Assembly: GCF_036203305.1 (NCBI RefSeq)
Contig: NZ_CP108131.1
Coordinates: 4,216,001-4,280,000, forward strand
DNA: 64,000 nucleotides
Reading direction: 5' to 3'
Origin: Streptomyces sp. NBC_00190
GTDB taxonomy: Bacteria; Actinomycetota; Actinomycetes; Streptomycetales; Streptomycetaceae
This document shows, in pieces, positions 22,412 through 30,359 of the stretch; positions within the stretch are counted from its first letter, which is position 1, and every line of letters begins with the position of its first letter. The translations under genes were made by a program, and so were the position numbers. The notes beneath the pieces were generated by a model. It made no database searches and was not told the DNA's origin. It saw nothing but the letters and a program-made list of their open reading frames with translations.

Positions 22412-23017
22412 GTGACCAACAGAGTCGATTTCTTCTTCGATCCCATCTGCCCGTTCGCCTGGATCACTTCCCGCTGGATGCTGGAAGTCGAGCGCCACCG
22501 CGACCTCGACCTCACCTTCCGCGTCATGAGCCTGTCCGTACTCAACGAGGGCCGCGAGGACCTCCCCGAGCGCTATCGAAGGCTCCTCACCACCGGCTGG
22601 GGGCCCGTACGCGTCTGCATCGCCGCGGCGCAGCAGCACGGCGACGAGGTTCTGCGCGGCCTCTACACGGCACTCGGCACCCGCCTCCACGACGAGGACC
22701 GGGCCGCCGACACCACCGTCATCAGGGAGGCCCTGGCCGAGGCCGGCCTCCCCGAGGACCTGGCCGACGCGGCGGACAGCACCGGGTACGACGACGCGGT
22801 GCGAAAGAGCCACCACGAGGGCATGGACCCCGTCGGCGAGGAGGTGGGTACACCCACCGTCCACATCGACGGCACCGCTTTCTTCGGCCCGGTCCTCACC
22901 TCGATCCCGCGCGGCGAGGACGCGGTCCGCGTCTTCGACGGCGTCCGGCTCCTGGCCGGCTACCCGAAGTTCTTCGAACTCAAGCGGACGCGGACGGGAG
23001 CGCTCGACTTCACCTGA
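22412..23017 (+). CDS. DsbA-fold protein related to mycothiol-dependent reductase Rv2466c, single cysteine
   Basis: The 201-residue protein from GTG 22412 has the thioredoxin fold with a helical insertion typical of the DsbA/Rv2466c group: [20 protein letters not shown] at the N terminus and the cis-proline loop [12 protein letters not shown]. In Rv2466c the active site is C-P-W-C; here it reads C-P-F-A, so the resolving cysteine is missing and a monothiol, mycothiol-linked mechanism is likely. It would act in the cytoplasm on mixed disulfides or nitro compounds. The weak ribosome-binding site leaves the exact start open. Confidence 0.85.
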   Translation: MTNRVDFFFDPICPFAWITSRWMLEVERHRDLDLTFRVMSLSVLNEGREDLPERYRRLLTTGWGPVRVCIAAAQQHGDEVLRGLYTALGTRLHDEDRAADTTVIREALAEAGLPEDLADAADSTGYDDAVRKSHHEGMDPVGEEVGTPTVHIDGTAFFGPVLTSIPRGEDAVRVFDGVRLLAGYPKFFELKRTRTGALDFT

Positions 23018-23070
23018 CCGGACCCGGTGTCGGCGCCCGCCCCGCCCGCGGAGTGATCTGGGTCACGTGC

Positions 23071-23097
23071 TGTCACAGGGGCCGGCCGCGCGGTGTC
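23071..23097 (+). promoter_or_regulatory. ECF41-type promoter
   Basis: TGTCACA at 23071-23077 and TGTC at 23094-23097 are separated by 16 bases. The ECF41 group recognises TGTCACA with CGTC at this spacing, so this is a near-exact match upstream of the oxidoreductase gene and not of the sigma gene. It predicts control by the sigma factor encoded next door. Confidence 0.75.
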
Positions 23098-23131
23098 TTG
23101 AGGTCGAACCCCTGAAGACGGAGGAGACACC

Positions 23132-24325
23132 ATGACTGGGCACACCGATGTGGTCGTGATCGGCGGCGGGTACGCGGGCGTCATGGCCGCCAATCGCCTG
23201 ACGCAGCGCGACGACGTGACCGTGACGCTGATCAACCCGCGCCGGACCTTCGTCCACCGCATCCGTCTGCACCAGCTGGTGGGCGGGTCCGACGACGCGG
23301 TCGTCGACTACCGGTGGGTCCTGGCCGAGGGCGCGCGGCTGGTGGTCGACACCGTGACCCGGATCGACGCGGCCGGGCGCAGCGTGACGCTGGCGTCGGG
23401 CAGCACGGTGGGCTACGACTACCTGGTCTACGCGGTGGGCAGCGGCAGCGCCGACCCGCGCGTGCCCGGGGCGGCCGACTTCGCCTACCCGATCGCCGAC
23501 CTGGAGGAGGCGCAGCGGCTGCGGCCGGTCCTCGACGCCGCGCCCGCGTCGGCCGAGGTGACCGTCGTCGGAGCCGGTCCGACCGGCATCGAGACCGCAG
23601 CCGAGCTGGCGGAGCAGGGTCGCGCGGTGACCCTGGTGTGCGGCGGGGTGCTCGGCCCGTACCTGCACCCGCGCGGCCGACGCTCGGTGGCCGCACGGCT
23701 GAAGGCGCTCGGGGTGACCGTGGTCGACGGCCCCGACAGCAAGGTGACGGCGGTGACCCGTGACGCCGTGCGGCTCGGCGGAGGCCGCGAGCTGCCGAGC
23801 ACGGTGACCATCTGGACCGTCGGCTTCGGCGTGCCGGACCTGGCCGCGCGCAGCGGGCTGACCACGGACGCCCTGGGCCGCCTGCTCACGGACGAGACGC
23901 TGACCAGCGTGGACGACGAGCGCATCCTGGCGGCCGGGGACTCGGCGGCGCCGTCGAACCTGCCGCTGCGGATGAGCTGCCAGGCCGCGGTGCCGCTGGG
24001 CGCGCGGGCCGCCGACACGGTGCTCAGCCGGATCGCCGGTGAGCAGCCCTCGACCCTGAACCAGGTGTTCGCCGGCCAGTGCATCAGCCTGGGCCGACGC
24101 GCCGGCATCTTCCAGTTCGCCCACAAGAACGACACCGCGCTGTGGTTCCACATCGCCGGCCGCCCCGGCGCGAAGCTCAAGGAGTTCGTGTGCAAGGGCG
24201 TCGTCAAGCACCTGGCGGACGAGGCGCACAAGCCCGGTGGGTACGGCCTGCACCGCGTCTCGGGAGGGGACACGCGCGAACAGCTGCTGGAGACCGGTCG
24301 CGGCGAGGCGTTGGCCACTTCCTGA
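23132..24325 (+). CDS. FAD-dependent NAD(P)H oxidoreductase (NDH-2-like)
   Basis: The 397-residue protein starts at ATG 23132 (GGAGGAG upstream). It has the two-dinucleotide-binding-domain fold: an FAD-binding VVVIGGGYAGVMAANRL at residues 5-21, the NAD-binding VTVVGAGPTGIETAAELA at about 145-162 and the ATG-like FAD motif ERILAAGDSAAPSNLPLRMSCQAAVPLGARAAD near residue 270. Members pass electrons from NAD(P)H to quinones or small acceptors. It has a predicted ECF41 promoter and is followed after 125 bases by the ECF41 sigma gene, the usual genomic pairing for that group. Confidence 0.9.
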   Translation: MTGHTDVVVIGGGYAGVMAANRLTQRDDVTVTLINPRRTFVHRIRLHQLVGGSDDAVVDYRWVLAEGARLVVDTVTRIDAAGRSVTLASGSTVGYDYLVYAVGSGSADPRVPGAADFAYPIADLEEAQRLRPVLDAAPASAEVTVVGAGPTGIETAAELAEQGRAVTLVCGGVLGPYLHPRGRRSVAARLKALGVTVVDGPDSKVTAVTRDAVRLGGGRELPSTVTIWTVGFGVPDLAARSGLTTDALGRLLTDETLTSVDDERILAAGDSAAPSNLPLRMSCQAAVPLGARAADTVLSRIAGEQPSTLNQVFAGQCISLGRRAGIFQFAHKNDTALWFHIAGRPGAKLKEFVCKGVVKHLADEAHKPGGYGLHRVSGGDTREQLLETGRGEALATS

Positions 24326-24450
24326 ACGGGAACGGGCAGGCTGAGCTACCACCGGCACCACCGCCGTAGGCGAAGAGGGGACCCAACCGTGGATGCACGA
24401 CCGGCCGTCGTCGGCCGCCAGGACCGGCCGCGAAGAAGGGGGTTCGCGAT

Positions 24451-25347
24451 ATGAGCGACCATGCCACCGAGCCGGCGACCGAGACGTTCGTGGCCCACCG
24501 CAATCTGCTCTTCACCGTCGCGTACGAGATGCTCGGATCGGCTGCCGACGCCGAGGACGTCCTCCAGGAGACCTGGCTGCGGTGGGTCCAGGTCGACCTG
24601 GAGCAGGTGCGCGACCAGCGCGCCTACCTGGTCCGGATCACGACCCGGCAGGCGCTCAACCGGCTGCGCACCATGTCGCGCCGCAAGGAGTCGTACGTCG
24701 GCCCGTGGCTGCCGGAGCCGTTGCTCACCGCGCCGGACGTCGCCCAGGACGTCGAGCTCGCCGAGAGCGTGTCGATGGCGGTCATGCTCGTCCTCGAAAC
24801 GCTGTCGCCGACCGAGCGCGCCGTGTTCGTGCTGCGCGAGGTCTTCGACGTCGGCTACGACGAGATCGCGGCCGCCGTCGACAAGAGTCCCGCGGCCGTC
24901 CGCCAGATCGCCCACCGCGCCCGCCGGCACGTCGATGCCCGCCGCCCCCGCGAGGTGGTCTCCCAGGGCGAGACGCGGGCGGCTCTGGAGTCGTTCAGGC
25001 GCGCCCTCGACGGCGGGGACCTGCAGGGCCTGCTCGATGTGCTCGCGCCCGAGGTCGTCCTGATGAGCGACGGCGGAGGCATCAAGCAGGCCGCGGTGCG
25101 GCCGATCGTCGGCTCCGACAAAGTGTCCCGCTTCATGGTCGGCGGTCTCGGCAAGAACCGGATCCCGATCACCGTCGGCATCAGCACGGTCAACGGCAGC
25201 CCGGCACTGGTCGTACACCTGGACGGGGAGCTCGACGGCGTCATGGCGGTCCGCGTCGAGGACGCCCGCATCACCGGCCTCTACTACGTCCGCAACCCGG
25301 AGAAGCTCTCCCACGTCCAGTCCGAGATCCCGCTCACCCTGCGATGA
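24451..25347 (+). CDS. ECF41-group sigma factor with C-terminal SnoaL-like domain
   Basis: The 298-residue protein has ECF region 2 (HRNLLFTVAYEMLGSAADAEDVLQETWLRW), region 4 (LSPTERAVFVLREVFDVGYDEIAAAVDKSPAAVRQIAHRARRHV) and a C-terminal domain of about 120 residues (ESFRRALDGGDLQGLLDVLAPEVVLMSDGGG and PALVVHLDGELDGVMAVRVEDARITGLYYVRNPEKL). The extension and its position mark the ECF41/SigJ group, in which the SnoaL-like domain controls activity in place of a separate anti-sigma factor. It probably transcribes the upstream oxidoreductase. Start ATG 24451 follows AAGAAGGGGG. Confidence 0.93.
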   Translation: MSDHATEPATETFVAHRNLLFTVAYEMLGSAADAEDVLQETWLRWVQVDLEQVRDQRAYLVRITTRQALNRLRTMSRRKESYVGPWLPEPLLTAPDVAQDVELAESVSMAVMLVLETLSPTERAVFVLREVFDVGYDEIAAAVDKSPAAVRQIAHRARRHVDARRPREVVSQGETRAALESFRRALDGGDLQGLLDVLAPEVVLMSDGGGIKQAAVRPIVGSDKVSRFMVGGLGKNRIPITVGISTVNGSPALVVHLDGELDGVMAVRVEDARITGLYYVRNPEKLSHVQSEIPLTLR

Positions 25348-25379
25348 AATCCCGCTGGCACAGGGGTCCTTCGGGGCGC

Positions 25380-25568
25380 TCACGGGCGTGCCGGGTGCCT
25401 GGCGCCGCGCGCCGGGCACCCGGCCGCGGGCACCCCGGCCCGTCGCAGCACCCGGCGGAGGTCCCGTGGTGACCACGCCCGGCCCACGGTCTCGCCGGCG
25501 ACGCCGACCTCGCGCAGCCCCCGGCCGTCGGGTGCGTGCACGATGACCTGCGGTCGGCTGGACGTCAT
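25380..25568 (-). CDS. Small hypothetical protein, 62 aa
   Basis: The frame from ATG 25568 encodes MTSSRPQVIVHAPDGRGLRE, then VGVAGETVGRAWSPRDLRRVLRRAGV and an arginine/proline-rich tail. The front half has a clear strand-strand-helix pattern of a small conserved Streptomyces protein with a VIVHAPDxxGxR motif. The ending is less convincing and could be altered, since this marks the edge of the accessory region. Function unknown. Confidence 0.45.
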   Translation of the reverse strand: MTSSRPQVIVHAPDGRGLREVGVAGETVGRAWSPRDLRRVLRRAGVPAAGCPARGARHPARP

Positions 25569-25703
25569 GCCATCAGGATCGGCGCGGCGCGGGGGCGTCG
25601 CAGCGGGCATGGGCATCCGGGTGACCCCGCGCCGCGCCGCGCGAGCGCGGGCGGAGCGGCAACCGCTGCTCCGGCAGGGCGAATTCACACCCGGCCGCGG
25701 GTC

Positions 25704-26642
25704 CTACGCGTCGACCGCGGCCGGGTCGAGGGAGTCGACGTCCTCCATGAAGCTGAGCATCCGGGCGTTGACCAGGTCGGGGTGGTCGATCTGCGGGCCG
25801 TGCCCCGTCGCGGCGATGATCTCGGCGCGGGCCCCGGGGATCAGGCGCGGCACCCGCTCCAGCTGCCGCTTCGGGTGTACGAGCAGGCTGCGCTTGCCCA
25901 TGATCAGGTAGAACGGCGTCCGGATGGAGCCCAGCTCCTCGTCGGACAGCGGCAGCGGGGCGGGGCGGCGGATCCGGAAGGCCCGCACCCCGGCCTGGAT
26001 CCACCTGCGCAGCTCCGGGACGACGAGGACCGGCTGTTCGAGCCACGCGGCGAGGCGCGGGCGCAGTGCCTTGGGGGCGAAGGTGGCGAAGAGGCTGGCG
26101 AAGATCCAGACGAAGAAGCGCAGGCCCACCTTTTCCAGCCCGCCCGGGTCGAGGGCGGTGACCGAGGCGAGCCGGCCGGGCCGCAGGTGCACCTGGTTGA
26201 TGACCAGCCAGCCTCCGTAGGAGGAGCCGACGAGGTGGACCCGGTCCAGGCCGAGCGCGTCGAGCGCCTCGTCCATCCACTGGGCGGCGCGCTCGGGCTG
26301 CCACATGGGCTCGCGCTGGACGCTGCGGCCGGGGTCTCCGGGGGTGTCGAGGGCGTAGACGGGGCGTTCGGCGCTGAGTGCGGGGGTGTTGGGGTACCAC
26401 TGGGCGGAGCAGCCGCCGGAACCATGGATCAGGACGACCGGCGTACGGGACTCGGCCGCCGGGTCCGTGGGCCCGTACCGGTACACGTGCGTGGTGCCGA
26501 AGCTGGTCTCCACGTCCGTCTCGGAGCGGGCGGGCGCACCCATCGCGTAGATCGCGTCGCAGGCGGCGAAGTAGCGGTCGCGCAGTTCGTCGTTCACGTA
26601 GCGGCCGATGTCGCGGCGCACACGGGTCGTGTTCTCGGGCAC
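25704..26642 (-). CDS. Alpha/beta hydrolase, copy 1 of a duplicated TetR/hydrolase module
   Basis: The 312-residue protein starts at GTG 26642 with GGAGG upstream. It is an alpha/beta hydrolase: oxyanion strand VVLIHGSGGCSAQWYPN, nucleophile elbow LVGSSYGGW (Ser), acid region in MGKRSLLVHPKRQLERV and catalytic His in AATGHGPQIDHPDLVNARM. The N-terminal VPENTTRVRRDIGRYVNDEL is a typical cap-free extension. It diverges from a TetR regulator across a 127-base region holding palindromes, so it is probably the regulator's target. A close second copy lies at 55780-56721. Substrate unknown; a small lipophilic ester or xenobiotic is plausible. Confidence 0.9.
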   Translation of the reverse strand: MPENTTRVRRDIGRYVNDELRDRYFAACDAIYAMGAPARSETDVETSFGTTHVYRYGPTDPAAESRTPVVLIHGSGGCSAQWYPNTPALSAERPVYALDTPGDPGRSVQREPMWQPERAAQWMDEALDALGLDRVHLVGSSYGGWLVINQVHLRPGRLASVTALDPGGLEKVGLRFFVWIFASLFATFAPKALRPRLAAWLEQPVLVVPELRRWIQAGVRAFRIRRPAPLPLSDEELGSIRTPFYLIMGKRSLLVHPKRQLERVPRLIPGARAEIIAATGHGPQIDHPDLVNARMLSFMEDVDSLDPAAVDA

Positions 26643-26680
26643 GGGGCACCTCCGGAAGGATCGTTCTTCGTGATACGAGC

Positions 26681-26709
26681 GTACCATGATGATGGTACGG
26701 CGGTACCAT
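26681..26709. promoter_or_regulatory. TetR operator, copy 1
   Basis: GTACCAT-GATG-ATGGTAC is a perfect 7+7 palindrome at 26681-26698. A third half-site, GGTACCAT, follows at 26702-26709. It lies between divergent hydrolase and TetR genes. A related arrangement is present at the second copy of the module. Confidence 0.75.
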
Positions 26710-26769
26710 AAAAAGGTCCGGCGCGAGCCGGACCGCGAACCCACCACCGACGGGCGGAGACACCGGCAC

Positions 26770-27414
26770 ATGCCAAAGCGCGTGGACCACGAGGAACGGC
26801 GCGCCCAGATCGCCGAGGCGCTCATCCAGGTCGCCGGACGGCGCGGGCTGCACGCCGTCGGCATGCGGGACGTGGCCGCCGAGGCCGGCGTGTCACTCCG
26901 GCTGGTGCAGTACTACTTCGAGACCAAGGAGAAGCTGCTCTTCTACGGGCTCCAGCACCTGACCGACCGCTTCACCGCGCGGGTGGGCGCCCGCCTCGGT
27001 GCCGCCGGTCCGAACCCGGGCCCCCGCGCGACCATCGAGGCGCTGCTGCTGGCCTCCCTCCCGACGGATGAGGAGAGCCGCACCTTCCACCTCCTCTACA
27101 GCTCCTACTCGATCCTGTCCGTGACCGACGAGGCACTGGCCGCCCAGCCCTTCATCGACAACCCCGACGCCGCCGAGAACGCCGTGACCGGCCTGCTCGA
27201 ACAGGCCCAGGCGTCAGGCCTGGCCGATCCCGGCATCGACGCGCGCACGGAGGCGATCAGCCTGCTCGCAATGGCGGCGACCATGGGCACCAGCATCCTC
27301 GTGGGCCAGCGCGGCGCCGAGTCGGCCATCGCGGTACTCCATCACCACCTGGACCGGATCTTCGCGACCGCCGAGCGGAGAGATCCGGACAGCGAAGCAG
27401 GCCCAGGTCGCTGA
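26770..27414 (+). CDS. TetR family regulator, copy 1
   Basis: The 214-residue protein has an N-terminal TetR helix-turn-helix (RRAQIAEALIQVAGRRGLHAVGMRDVAAEAGVSLRLVQYYFETKEKLLFYGL) and a helical ligand-binding domain with FIDNPDAAENAVTGLLEQAQASGLADPGIDARTEAISLLAMAATMG. It is near-identical to the regulator at 56849 for about 200 residues. The last codons (GPGR-stop) lie inside the recurring hairpin at 27399-27423, so its natural C terminus has probably been replaced by recombination. It likely represses the divergent hydrolase gene. Confidence 0.92.
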   Translation: MPKRVDHEERRAQIAEALIQVAGRRGLHAVGMRDVAAEAGVSLRLVQYYFETKEKLLFYGLQHLTDRFTARVGARLGAAGPNPGPRATIEALLLASLPTDEESRTFHLLYSSYSILSVTDEALAAQPFIDNPDAAENAVTGLLEQAQASGLADPGIDARTEAISLLAMAATMGTSILVGQRGAESAIAVLHHHLDRIFATAERRDPDSEAGPGR

Positions 27415-27423
27415 CCTGGGCCT
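27399..27423. repeat. Island hairpin, copy A
   Basis: AGGCCCAGGTC-GCT-GACCTGGGCCT, a perfect 11-bp stem, overlaps the stop of the first TetR gene. The same hairpin recurs at 30.3, 42.4 and 54.2 kb, with variants at 35.4 and 57.8 kb. At 57.8 kb it is the terminator downstream of tRNA-Gly. This copy lacks the tRNA part. Confidence 0.85.
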
Positions 27424-27443
27424 CGGCGGCCGGGAGTGCTCGT

Positions 27444-27590
27444 CTACGAACTCGCGCCGCGGCTCACGGCCTTCCGGCCGGCCGGCGGTCGCCCGAGGGC
27501 GAGGACGACGAGCAGGGCGAACGCGATGAGGGCGGTGAGCGAGCGCAGGTTGTTGAAGGGTTCCCAGCGCCGCAGGACCTCCGCGTGACC
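27444..27590 (-). pseudogene. C-terminal remnant of a membrane protein
   Basis: In the minus strand, the phase HAEVLRRWEPFNNLRSLTAL continues into a clear membrane helix (IAFALLVVLALG) and ends SRGASS-stop. Nothing in this phase upstream makes a protein: the sequence joins the truncated kinase-like gene in another frame. The pattern W-x-x-x-N-x-L-R followed by a helix looks like the last helix of a DUF1772-like protein, but that is a guess. It is a deletion remnant at the island's left side. Confidence 0.5.
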
Positions 27591-27605
27591 GGCGGGGGCC
27601 GAGTC

Positions 27606-27987
27606 CGGCCAGCTCGTCGTCGAAGCTCTCGTCCACCATCAGCTCGGCACCGCTGCGGGCGCCGTCGAGGTAGGTGAAGGCGACCAGCCGTTCGGCGGCG
27701 TCGTTGCCCAGCAAGACCGGGCCGCGCAGTGCGTGGGGCGGGAGGGTGACGGCGAACCGCTCGAAGGCGAGCAGGCGCCGCATCCGGTTGCGGACGTCGT
27801 CGTCGGTTCCGACGAGCCTTTTGGCGAAGACGTTCCGGCCGATTTCCGTGCTGCCGGCCCAGATTTCGTTGCGGCCTATCGGTGCGGAGACCGACTTCCT
27901 GTCGAAGTGGCCGAATCCCATGCGGTCGAGAAAGGATTCCACCGCCGGAACTCCGTCGAGATCGACGGGAGCGAATGTGGTCGACAT
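27606..27987 (-). pseudogene. Truncated kinase-like gene, possibly class V lanthipeptide LxmK-type
   Basis: From ATG 27987 about 127 residues look genuine: VPAVESFLDRMGFGHFDRKS, APIGRNEIWAGSTEIGRNVF, AKRLVGTDDDVRNRMRRLLA and FERFAVTLP..LRGPVLLGNDAAERLVAFTYLDGARSGAELM. This is a protein-kinase/phosphotransferase N lobe: glycine-poor loop GRNEIWAG and the ATP lysine in FAKRL. The GRNxxWAG motif resembles the kinase-like LxmK subunit of class V lanthionine synthetases. The C lobe is absent; translation passes into out-of-frame sequence (LGPRRSRGG). Its upstream neighbour stops 14 bases before. Very probably inactive. Confidence 0.55.
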
Positions 27988-28000
27988 CGGGTGACCGGCC

Positions 28001-28282
28001 TCAGATGCTCTGCGTCGCGGTACCGGTGGCCGACGGGCCCTGCCAGCCCGGGATGTACGGGGTCGCTACCTGCGGCGTCGGCGGGCCGGCGGGGCTCTCC
28101 TGGGCCACCGTGACGGCGGTCGCGGTGGTCTGGTGGAGGCCGGCCGGTGCGGCGGAACGGTCCTCCGAGTCACCCGAATTGGTCAGGGTCGCGGCGGCGA
28201 TTCCGGCGATCAGTCCCAGTGCGGTGAATACGTAGGCGGAGCGCTTCTTCGAACGTTCCTTGGCGGTGGCCGACTTCGGCAT
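28001..28282 (-). CDS. Small membrane-anchored protein, 93 aa
   Basis: The protein starts MPKSATAKERSKKRSAYVFT, has one helix (AYVFTALGLIAGIAAATL) and an extracytoplasmic tail rich in Thr, Pro and Ala, ending GWQGPSATGTATQSI. No cysteine is present, so it is not a lanthipeptide precursor of the usual type. It lies directly upstream of the truncated kinase-like gene on the same strand and probably shared its operon. Function unknown. Confidence 0.55.
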   Translation of the reverse strand: MPKSATAKERSKKRSAYVFTALGLIAGIAAATLTNSGDSEDRSAAPAGLHQTTATAVTVAQESPAGPPTPQVATPYIPGWQGPSATGTATQSI

Positions 28283-28889
28283 TTCGTTTCCCCTCGTGGT
28301 GTCGTTTCCTTCTCGACGTGGACAACTCTGCCGCGTCGGAAGGGCCCTCAGAGGGAAAAGCGTTCAGCTTCCTGTATGGATGGTTCAGCTTCCTGCACGG
28401 CCCGGGCGGGGGTTGTCGTGCCGCTTCCTGCAGCCGTTTCCGTGCCTGTTCCGGCACCGGTTCCGGCAGTCCTGGACGGCAGCGGGCACCCGTCCAGGAC
28501 CGCCCGGACCATGCGCCGGGCGGCCCTGGACGGCCACCCCGCCACCGGGTCCGTACGCACCTGAGAACGGCCGGCACGCCGCGGCCACCCCGATGCCTTC
28601 GGCCCGTGGTTATGTGCCGTCGAAGACCCTTGGTGACCGCTGTGCGCCGCCTTCGAGGGCACGCTCCGGGCAGGGGCCTGCAGGGGCTGGAGTCAGGGCT
28701 TCACGGATCTCGAGTTGAGGCCTCGCGCCATCGGCGTAGCGTGAGGAGGACCGAGCTCGGTGACAGGGCGCGTGGCGGGGTGTGACGTGGCGGGGTGTGA
28801 CGTCCCGCGGAGAGTCCAGATGCCCGCTTCTGTAGGCGTCGCGCCTTCCTGGCAGAGCCGACGGGGTACAGGCACGAGGAGCGGTTGCT
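28283..28889. other. Intergenic region, no gene seen; short tandem repeat
   Basis: About 600 bases with no frame of convincing codon bias on either strand. It contains a direct repeat of TTCAGCTTCCTG near 28364-28396 and two tandem copies of the 15-mer GTGGCGGGGTGTGAC at 28772-28801. The last 100 bases precede the FAD oxidase gene and must hold its promoter. Confidence 0.5.
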
Positions 28890-30260
28890 ATGGCCAAGCT
28901 CTCGATGGAGCAGTTGCGTGAACGTGTCCACGGGGCGGTCGTCACCCCTGACGACGATGACTACGACGAGGCGCGCAAGGTCTACAACGCCATGATCGAC
29001 AAGAGGCCGACCGTCGTCGTGCGCTGCGTCAACGCGGGCGATGTCATGGCCGCGGTCGACTTCGCACGGGAGAACGAGCTCGACCTGGCGGTGCGCGGTG
29101 GCGGGCACAGCGTGCCCGGCTTCGGTACCTGCGACGGCGGCGTCGTGGCGGACCTGTCCGGGATGCGTGGCGTGCGTGTCGACCCCGTGCGACGGACGGC
29201 ACGGGCCGAAGGCGGCGCGACCTGGGGCGACTTCAACGCGGCGACGCACGCCTTCGGTCTGGCGACGACCGGGGGGATCATCTCGACCACGGGTGTCGGC
29301 GGGCTCACCCTCGGTGGCGGCATCGGCTATCTCTCCCGCGGACTCGGGCTGAGCTGCGACAACCTGATCTCCGCCGACGTGGTGACCGCGGACGGCCGGT
29401 TCCTTCTCGCGAGCGAGGAGGAGCACGACGACCTCTTCTGGGCCCTTCGCGGCGGCGGCGGCAACTTCGGCGCGGTGACCTCCTTCGAGTTCCGGCTCAG
29501 CCCCGTCAAGGACATCTACGGCGGGCCGATCCTCTACGAAATGGCGGACGCCGCCACCGTGCTGCGCTCCTTCAGCGACTACATCGCGGATGCGCCCGAG
29601 GAACTCGGCGCCTTTCCGGCCTTCCAGCTGGCCCCGCCGCTCCCGTTCATCCCGGAGAACCGGCACGGCGACCCCTTCATCCTGATCGTGTCGTGCTGGG
29701 CCGGGCCGCTGGACGAGGGGCAGCGCGCCCTCCAGGCCTTCCACGACTTCGCGCCGGTGGTCGCCGAGCACGTCGGGCCCATGCCGTATCCCGCGCTCAA
29801 CACCGCCTTCGACGGGCTGGTACCGCCCGGCCTCCAGCACTACTGGAAGGCCAACTTCGTGACCGAGCTCAGCGACGCCGCGATCGCGGCGCACGAGCAG
29901 CACGCGCCACGGCTGCCTGCCCTGAACTCGACGATCCACATCTACCCCATCAACGGTGCCTGCCACCGAGTCGCACCGGAGGCCACGGCCTTCGCCTACC
30001 GGGACGCCTCGTTCGCCACCGTCATCGCCGGCATGTGGCCCGACCCGTCCGCCAACGAGGCCAACATCGCGTGGGTGCGCGACTACTACGACGCGACCGC
30101 CCCGCACTCGGAGGAAGGCGGATACGTCAACTTCATGGCCGACGACGACCAGGACCGGATCAGGGCCAACTACAAGACCAACTACGACCGCCTCGTCGAG
30201 GTCAAGGGGAAGTACGACGCGGGAAACCTGTTCCACCTGAACCAGAACATCAAGCCCTAA
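28890..30260 (+). CDS. FAD-linked oxidase (berberine-bridge-enzyme-like)
   Basis: The 456-residue protein starts at ATG 28890 with GAGGAG ten bases upstream. It is a VAO/PCMH-type flavoprotein: AVDFARENELDLAVRGGGHSVPG (the His in GGGHS is the usual covalent FAD attachment), TTGGIISTTGVGGLTLGGGIGYLSRGLGLSCDNL, ALRGGGGNFGAVTSFEF and the C-terminal BBE segment YDAGNLFHLNQNIKP. Such enzymes oxidise sugars, alkaloid-like or polyketide alcohols with O2. No signal peptide is evident. No biosynthetic cluster surrounds it. A hairpin of the island family follows. Confidence 0.93.
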   Translation: MAKLSMEQLRERVHGAVVTPDDDDYDEARKVYNAMIDKRPTVVVRCVNAGDVMAAVDFARENELDLAVRGGGHSVPGFGTCDGGVVADLSGMRGVRVDPVRRTARAEGGATWGDFNAATHAFGLATTGGIISTTGVGGLTLGGGIGYLSRGLGLSCDNLISADVVTADGRFLLASEEEHDDLFWALRGGGGNFGAVTSFEFRLSPVKDIYGGPILYEMADAATVLRSFSDYIADAPEELGAFPAFQLAPPLPFIPENRHGDPFILIVSCWAGPLDEGQRALQAFHDFAPVVAEHVGPMPYPALNTAFDGLVPPGLQHYWKANFVTELSDAAIAAHEQHAPRLPALNSTIHIYPINGACHRVAPEATAFAYRDASFATVIAGMWPDPSANEANIAWVRDYYDATAPHSEEGGYVNFMADDDQDRIRANYKTNYDRLVEVKGKYDAGNLFHLNQNIKP

Positions 30261-30301
30261 GCGGCCTCCCCGAGGCCGCTTAGCACTCCGCTGGACGACG
30301 A

Positions 30302-30332
30302 AGCAGGCCCAGGTCGCCGACCTGGGCCTGCT
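30302..30332. repeat. Island hairpin, copy B (acts as terminator)
   Basis: AGCAGGCCCAGGTC-GCC-GACCTGGGCCTGCT is a perfect 14-bp stem between the FAD oxidase and the convergent glycosyltransferase. It belongs to the same hairpin family as the tRNA-Gly flank. Confidence 0.85.
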
Positions 30333-30359
30333 CTCAAGGGGCGGGCGGTTCCGCGCGGT

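Noticed and set aside
28001..28282. Lanthipeptide precursor peptide next to the kinase-like fragment
   Set aside because: It has a membrane helix and no cysteine, so it cannot form lanthionine rings.
28170..28889. Several frames of 60-150 residues upstream of the FAD oxidase
   Set aside because: Composition is Arg/Pro/Gly-rich without codon bias or ribosome-binding site, and frames overlap each other.
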